Shown in pieces: positions 6,947 through 10,054 of a stretch of DNA of 10,054 nucleotides; within the stretch, counting starts at the first letter, position 1; each line of letters starts with the position of its first letter. The translations under genes were made by a program, and so were the position numbers. Under the pieces are notes generated by a model that ran no database searches, was not told the origin of the DNA, and worked only from the letters and a program-made list of their open reading frames with translations. The stretch spans positions 1-10,054 of the forward strand of contig CAMDBY010000054.1 of assembly GCA_945889575.1 (NCBI GenBank). The letters run 5' to 3'. The stretch comes from Bifidobacterium breve (GTDB taxonomy: Bacteria; Actinomycetota; Acidimicrobiia; Acidimicrobiales; Ilumatobacteraceae).

Positions 6947-7013
6947 GGTGTTTAGTTGTTAGAGATTCGTTACAAGGGACAACCTAGTCCGTGGACAGGT
7001 GTTCCCTAGCGGT

Positions 7014-8123
7014 CTAGTCGTTGTGGGGCTCCGCCATTACTACCCCGGCTTGGCGGGCCGAGAAGAGATACACCTCTTCAGGTGCCCACGAGCACCAGAC
7101 AGAGTCGCCCAACGCTGGGCGGTTGGTGCTGGTGCGCGGTGACATAACGATGAGGTCGCGGTCTCCGGCGGTCACCACATACTGCAACACATCGCCAAAA
7201 TGAGATATTCCAGAGACCGTCGCCTGCACCACATTGTGTGCCTGATGCGGACGTTCAGATGTCAGCACCATGCACTCTGGTCGAACCGCCGACAAGGTGT
7301 CTTCACCATTGGGAACGTCTTCTTCTGGGCGTGACGCAATAAACACAGTGCCGTCATCTGCGATGGCCCCATCTTCCGTTGCCACGCCAGTCCAGAAATT
7401 GTTTCGACCAATGAACCCTGCCACGAACGCAGACGACGGATGCTCGTAGACCGTTTCGGGGTCACCGAGTTGTTCAATGTGGCCGTCGAGCATGATGGCG
7501 ATTCGGTCAGACATCGACATGGCTTCTTCTTGGTCGTGTGTCACGAATACGAATGTGATTCCGAGACGACTCTGAAGCAGCTTCAATTCGATCTGCATCT
7601 CTTCACGAAGTTTGCGGTCAAGAGCACCGAGTGGTTCGTCGAGAAGTAAAACGCTAGGGCGATTCACCAGTGCACGAGCAACCGCAACACGTTGTTGCTG
7701 ACCACCAGACATTTGGCGAGGGTGGCGTTCAGCAAGTTTTGACATCTGCACCATGTCAAGAGCCTCAGCAACACGGGCCGCTACTTCACTCTTGGGTGTA
7801 CCTGATTGCTTAAGCCCATACGCCACGTTTTCGGCAACAGTCATGTGTGGAAACAACGCGTAATGCTGGAACACAGTGTTGACTTCTCGCTTGTAAGGCG
7901 GAACATGTTGCACTTCTAAACCGTTGATGCGGATATGACCAGAGTCTGGTTGTTCAAAACCAGCGAGCATGCGCAACGTTGTGGTCTTGCCACAACCGCT
8001 AGGACCTAACAGCGACAAAAACTCACCTGGATGAACTGAAAGGTTCATGGAGTCAACAGCGACCATGTCGCCGTATTTCTTCGTCACATTGACGAGTTCT
8101 ACTGATCCGCGCTCATCTGCCAC
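7014..8123 (-). CDS. potA: Polyamine ABC transporter ATP-binding protein (PotA-type)
   Basis: A 369-residue cytoplasmic ATPase that powers the importer. All motifs are intact: Walker A GPSGCGKTT (40-48), Q-loop VFQHYALFP (Gln86), ABC signature MSGGQQQR (138-145), Walker B VLLLDEP (158-164), D-loop GALD (166-169) and H-loop His196 (VTHDQEEAM). A C-terminal TOBE-type regulatory domain (about 276-355, starting LSAVRPECM) places it in the PotA/FbpC/UgpC subgroup. The fused permease and PotD-like protein make a polyamine or similar cationic substrate most likely. It is the first gene of the minus-strand cluster. The GTG start at 8123 is preceded by GGAGG at a 4-base spacing, and there is no alternative Met before residue 20. 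Confidence 0.92.
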   Translation of the reverse strand: MADERGSVELVNVTKKYGDMVAVDSMNLSVHPGEFLSLLGPSGCGKTTTLRMLAGFEQPDSGHIRINGLEVQHVPPYKREVNTVFQHYALFPHMTVAENVAYGLKQSGTPKSEVAARVAEALDMVQMSKLAERHPRQMSGGQQQRVAVARALVNRPSVLLLDEPLGALDRKLREEMQIELKLLQSRLGITFVFVTHDQEEAMSMSDRIAIMLDGHIEQLGDPETVYEHPSSAFVAGFIGRNNFWTGVATEDGAIADDGTVFIASRPEEDVPNGEDTLSAVRPECMVLTSERPHQAHNVVQATVSGISHFGDVLQYVVTAGDRDLIVMSPRTSTNRPALGDSVWCSWAPEEVYLFSARQAGVVMAEPHND

Positions 8124-8126
8124 TGG

Positions 8127-8132
8127 ACCTCC
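8127..8132 (-). promoter_or_regulatory. Shine-Dalgarno sequence supporting the GTG start of the ATPase
   Basis: GGAGGT on the minus strand (within AGGGGAGGT) lies just upstream of GTG 8123. The spacing is a little short, but no other candidate start exists nearby, so this site decides the start. Confidence 0.65.
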
Positions 8133-8150
8133 CCTTTACTGTCGTTTCAA

Positions 8151-8178
8151 ATCATAGACATCTTCTAACGATGTTGAA
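8151..8178 (-). promoter_or_regulatory. Candidate promoter for the polyamine transporter genes
   Basis: On the minus strand TTCAAC (8178-8173) and TATGAT (8156-8151) are separated by 16 bases. The -10 element differs from TATAAT at one position; the -35 is weak. Transcription would begin near 8144, giving a leader of about 20 bases that includes the ribosome binding site of the ATPase gene. This is the only clear minus-strand promoter-like sequence I see upstream of the transporter cluster. Confidence 0.4.
8158..8174. promoter_or_regulatory. Inverted repeat ACATC-N7-GATGT in the divergent promoter region (possible operator)
   Basis: Two 5-base arms with a 7-base spacer occupy the stretch between the -10 and -35 elements proposed for the transporter genes and abut the -35 proposed for the aminotransferase. 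A protein bound here could control uptake and breakdown together. Short arms make chance occurrence possible, and no regulator gene is in the window. Confidence 0.25.
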
Positions 8179-8204
8179 GGAATCACGAGACCGCAACCTA
8201 GTGT
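8174..8204 (+). promoter_or_regulatory. Candidate promoter for a leaderless aminotransferase mRNA
   Basis: TAGTGT (8199-8204) fits the TAnnnT pattern of an actinobacterial -10 element and ends 6 bases before ATG 8211, so transcription would start at or next to the start codon. A possible -35, TTGAAG (8174-8179), has a long 19-base spacing. There is no Shine-Dalgarno sequence before the ATG, consistent with leaderless translation, which is common in actinobacteria. Confidence 0.3.
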
Positions 8205-8210
8205 TCATGC

Positions 8211-9593
8211 ATGGACCCCTCTGACTCTGAAGAGATTCAACACCTCGCTCAGCGTCACCTCTGGGGTCACTTCACTCGCCTCGCTGGCGTTCAGCGAGAT
8301 GGGCTGCCAATTATTGATCACGGTAAGGGCGCCTATGTGTACGACGCTCAAGGACGCAAGTACCTCGACGGACTCAGCGGCCTCTTCACTGTCAACGTCG
8401 GTCACGGACGCACGGAACTTGCTGAAGCAGCTCGTGCACAGACCGAGAAACTCGCATATGTCCCAATCTGGAACTACGCAACGGAACCAGCTGCGCGGCT
8501 TGCAGGCAAACTGGCAGACCTTGCGCCCGGCAATCTCAACCGTGTCTTTTTTACAACCAGTGGTGGTGAAGCAGTTGAAGCGGCATGGAAATTGGCAATT
8601 CAATACTTTGCAATTATCGGACAACCGCAGCGCCGCAAAGTGATTAGTCGTGACTACTCGTACCACGGCACATCGATGGGTGCTCTGTCCATCACAGGAA
8701 TTCAAGCATTACGAGAACCATTCGAACCACTTTTACCGAATGCTCTCAAGATTCGCAATACGAACCACTACCGGTGCGACACATGTTCTCACATCGATGC
8801 ATGCACGCTTGACTGTGCCGATGATTTAGAACGTCGAATACTTGAAGAAGGCCCAGACACCATCGCAATAGTGATGATGGAACCAGTGCAAAACACTGGC
8901 GGAGCATTGGTGCCACCAGACGGATATTGGAAACGTGTACGCGAGACATGCACCAAATACGGGATCTTGCTTGTGTCAGACGAAGTGATTTGCGCATTTG
9001 GCCGACTTGGCCACATGTTTGGCTCTGACAGATTCGGATACCAGCCGGACATGATTACTTTCGCAAAGGGAGTTACAAGCGGTTACTCCCCTCTCGGCGG
9101 AGTTCTGGTCAGCGATGCCATCGCGGCACCATTCCTTGAGGACGGAAACAATGTCTTCTTGCATGGGCACACTTTCGGTGGACACCCTGTCAGTTGTGCC
9201 GTTGCGCTTGCAAACATCAACATCCTTGAAGGTGAAGATCTATGCGGAAACGTACTGCGTCACGAAGCATTATTTGATGACGTAATGGCATCACTTGGTG
9301 AATTACCAATTGTGGGCGACGTGAGAGGGTGCGGTTATTTCCGTGTCGCTGAATTAGTTCGCGATGCAGAAACCGGTGAGACATTCTCTGACGAAGAAAG
9401 TGAATGGCTCTTACGCACAGTGGTGTCTCCCATGATTTATGACGCTGGGCTTATTTGTCGTGCAGACGACCGCGCAGACCCTGTCATCGTGCTGTCACCA
9501 ACACTTGTATGTGGCGAACCAGAACTTGAATTTATTCGGTCAACACTGACAACAGTTTTTACTGAGGCCTGGCGTCAATACCAGAACCGGTAG
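8211..9593 (+). CDS. Class III PLP-dependent aminotransferase, putrescine/polyamine type
   Basis: A 460-residue cytoplasmic enzyme expected to move the primary amine of putrescine or a similar amine to pyruvate or 2-oxoglutarate, giving 4-aminobutanal. Class III marks: PLP phosphate-binding TTSGGEAVEAAWKLA (115-129), YSYHGTSMGALS (149-160) with the ring-stacking aromatic Tyr151, SDEVICAFGR (256-265) with Asp257 contacting the pyridine nitrogen, and the Schiff-base lysine Lys286 in TFAKGVTSGYSPLGG. 'LHGHTFGGHPVSCAVALAN' (317-335) is the usual second-subunit loop. Unusual is a cysteine group, Cys189, 192, 198 and 202, where relatives have a non-cysteine stretch after 'NTNxYR'. Family members include taurine, beta-alanine and 4-aminobutyrate aminotransferases; the PotABCD genes and the aldehyde dehydrogenase next door favour putrescine. 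An in-frame TAG 12 bases upstream makes ATG 8211 the only reasonable start. Confidence 0.88.
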   Translation: MDPSDSEEIQHLAQRHLWGHFTRLAGVQRDGLPIIDHGKGAYVYDAQGRKYLDGLSGLFTVNVGHGRTELAEAARAQTEKLAYVPIWNYATEPAARLAGKLADLAPGNLNRVFFTTSGGEAVEAAWKLAIQYFAIIGQPQRRKVISRDYSYHGTSMGALSITGIQALREPFEPLLPNALKIRNTNHYRCDTCSHIDACTLDCADDLERRILEEGPDTIAIVMMEPVQNTGGALVPPDGYWKRVRETCTKYGILLVSDEVICAFGRLGHMFGSDRFGYQPDMITFAKGVTSGYSPLGGVLVSDAIAAPFLEDGNNVFLHGHTFGGHPVSCAVALANINILEGEDLCGNVLRHEALFDDVMASLGELPIVGDVRGCGYFRVAELVRDAETGETFSDEESEWLLRTVVSPMIYDAGLICRADDRADPVIVLSPTLVCGEPELEFIRSTLTTVFTEAWRQYQNR

Positions 9594-9599
9594 AGCGGT

Positions 9600-10054
9600 T
9601 TAGCTCTCGAGGTTTGCCATCACATGCTTGATGCGCGTGTAGTCATCAAGTGCATATGCGGACAAGTCTTTTCCGTATCCGGACTTCTTGTATCCACCAT
9701 GGGGCATTTCTGCAACAACAGGGATATGCGTGTTGATCCAGACGCAACCAAAGTCAAGATGTTTTGCCATGCGCATTGCACGACCGAAGTCACGAGTCCA
9801 CACTGACGACGCAAGCCCATACTCAACTCCATTCGCCCAACGCAACGCTTCATCTTCATCTGAGAATCGCTGCACAGTAATGACTGGGCCGAAAATTTCA
9901 TTCTGAATCATTTCATCATCTTGCTTCAGGTCTGCAATGACAGTTGGCGTAAAAAAGTACCCGTCGTTACCTTGACGTTCTCCACCCGTGACAACGCGGG
10001 CATGCTTTGGTGTGCGATCAACAAATCCCGCGACACGAGCAAGTTGACTCTGAT
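9600..10054 (-). CDS. Aldehyde dehydrogenase, gamma-aminobutyraldehyde dehydrogenase-like (C-terminal part)
   Basis: The last 150 codons of a gene whose start lies beyond the right edge; the open frame runs to base 10054 with no stop, well past the internal ATG at 9911. The fragment has the NAD-aldehyde dehydrogenase landmarks [15 protein letters not shown] (the FGPV loop), LASSVWTRD, and a C-terminal [18 protein letters not shown]...[13 protein letters not shown]. That last stretch closely matches the ending of gamma-aminobutyraldehyde dehydrogenases (E. coli PatD type), which oxidise 4-aminobutanal to GABA with NAD+. The catalytic cysteine and glutamate are outside the window. The gene converges on the aminotransferase with only 6 bases between stops, and its product would use the aldehyde the aminotransferase makes. 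Betaine-aldehyde dehydrogenase-like specificity is the main alternative. Confidence 0.85.
   Translation of the reverse strand, partial: QSQLARVAGFVDRTPKHARVVTGGERQGNDGYFFTPTVIADLKQDDEMIQNEIFGPVITVQRFSDEDEALRWANGVEYGLASSVWTRDFGRAMRMAKHLDFGCVWINTHIPVVAEMPHGGYKKSGYGKDLSAYALDDYTRIKHVMANLES

Noticed and set aside
6934..7013. Riboswitch, attenuator or separate promoter between the ATPase and binding-protein genes
   Set aside because: The 80-base gap holds only weak dyads (for example GTCC-AC-GGAC) besides the ribosome binding site; nothing matches a known RNA element.
8205..8705. A 166-codon minus-strand open frame opposite the aminotransferase start
   Set aside because: It lies inside a clear class III aminotransferase gene, and its Cys/Val-rich translation has no recognisable domain.
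9594..9599. Bidirectional terminator between the convergent stops
   Set aside because: The gap is only 6 bases, and I see no stem with a T run on either side.
9624..9906. Plus-strand open frames opposite the aldehyde dehydrogenase
   Set aside because: The minus-strand frame has unmistakable aldehyde dehydrogenase motifs and runs to the window edge; the opposite frames are short and featureless.
9909..9911. ATG at 9911 as the start of a short 103-residue protein
   Set aside because: The same frame continues upstream to base 10054 with typical aldehyde dehydrogenase sequence ([14 protein letters not shown] '[13 protein letters not shown]'), so this Met is internal.

Overview
The window looks like ordinary chromosomal DNA from an actinobacterium. 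The clearest lineage marker is a DUF3499 gene (1606-2049), a family known essentially from Actinobacteriota. A Tat-type lipoprotein, several GTG starts, at least one probably leaderless mRNA and a DUF6285/phosphotransferase pair agree with that. Base composition is moderate (roughly half G+C by eye), below high-GC soil actinomycetes; I lean towards an aquatic or uncultured Acidimicrobiia-like lineage, but this is inference. Genes are packed tightly: no gap exceeds about 90 bases, and I see no rRNA, tRNA, insertion sequence, phage gene or CRISPR array.

Right half (about 3665-10054): a polyamine uptake and breakdown locus. On the minus strand, in transcription order, are an ABC ATPase (PotA type, 7014-8123), a Tat-exported lipoprotein substrate-binding protein (PotD type, 5701-6933) and one 676-residue protein carrying both permease halves (PotB and PotC fused, 3665-5695). 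Divergent from the ATPase is a class III aminotransferase (8211-9593) of the putrescine/polyamine type. Ending 6 bases beyond its stop, on the other strand, is the 3' part of an aldehyde dehydrogenase resembling gamma-aminobutyraldehyde dehydrogenase (9600 to the window edge). Together they suggest import of putrescine or a related polyamine, transamination to 4-aminobutanal, and oxidation to GABA. The 87-base divergent region at 8124-8210 holds candidate promoters for both directions and a small inverted repeat between them.

Middle (2123-3647): 17 bases downstream of the permease is a D-2-hydroxyacid dehydrogenase, whose end overlaps the start of a small J-domain protein with one membrane segment and a four-cysteine outer domain. 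The strand and spacing would allow co-transcription with the transporter, but a metabolic link is not proven.

Left part (1-2049): also on the minus strand, a DUF3499 zinc-ribbon-like protein and an SRPBCC (START-like) protein form a 5-base-spaced pair. An aminoglycoside-phosphotransferase-like (APH) protein and the start of a DUF6285 protein form a pair overlapping by ATGA. The gaps before DUF3499 and before the APH gene hold perfect inverted repeats touching the upstream stop codon.

No new defence or mobile system is visible. The most unusual items are the fused permease with extra membrane segments between the PotC-like first and second helices, the J-domain/membrane/cysteine-domain architecture, a CxxC...C...C cluster inside the aminotransferase, and the palindromes at gene ends.
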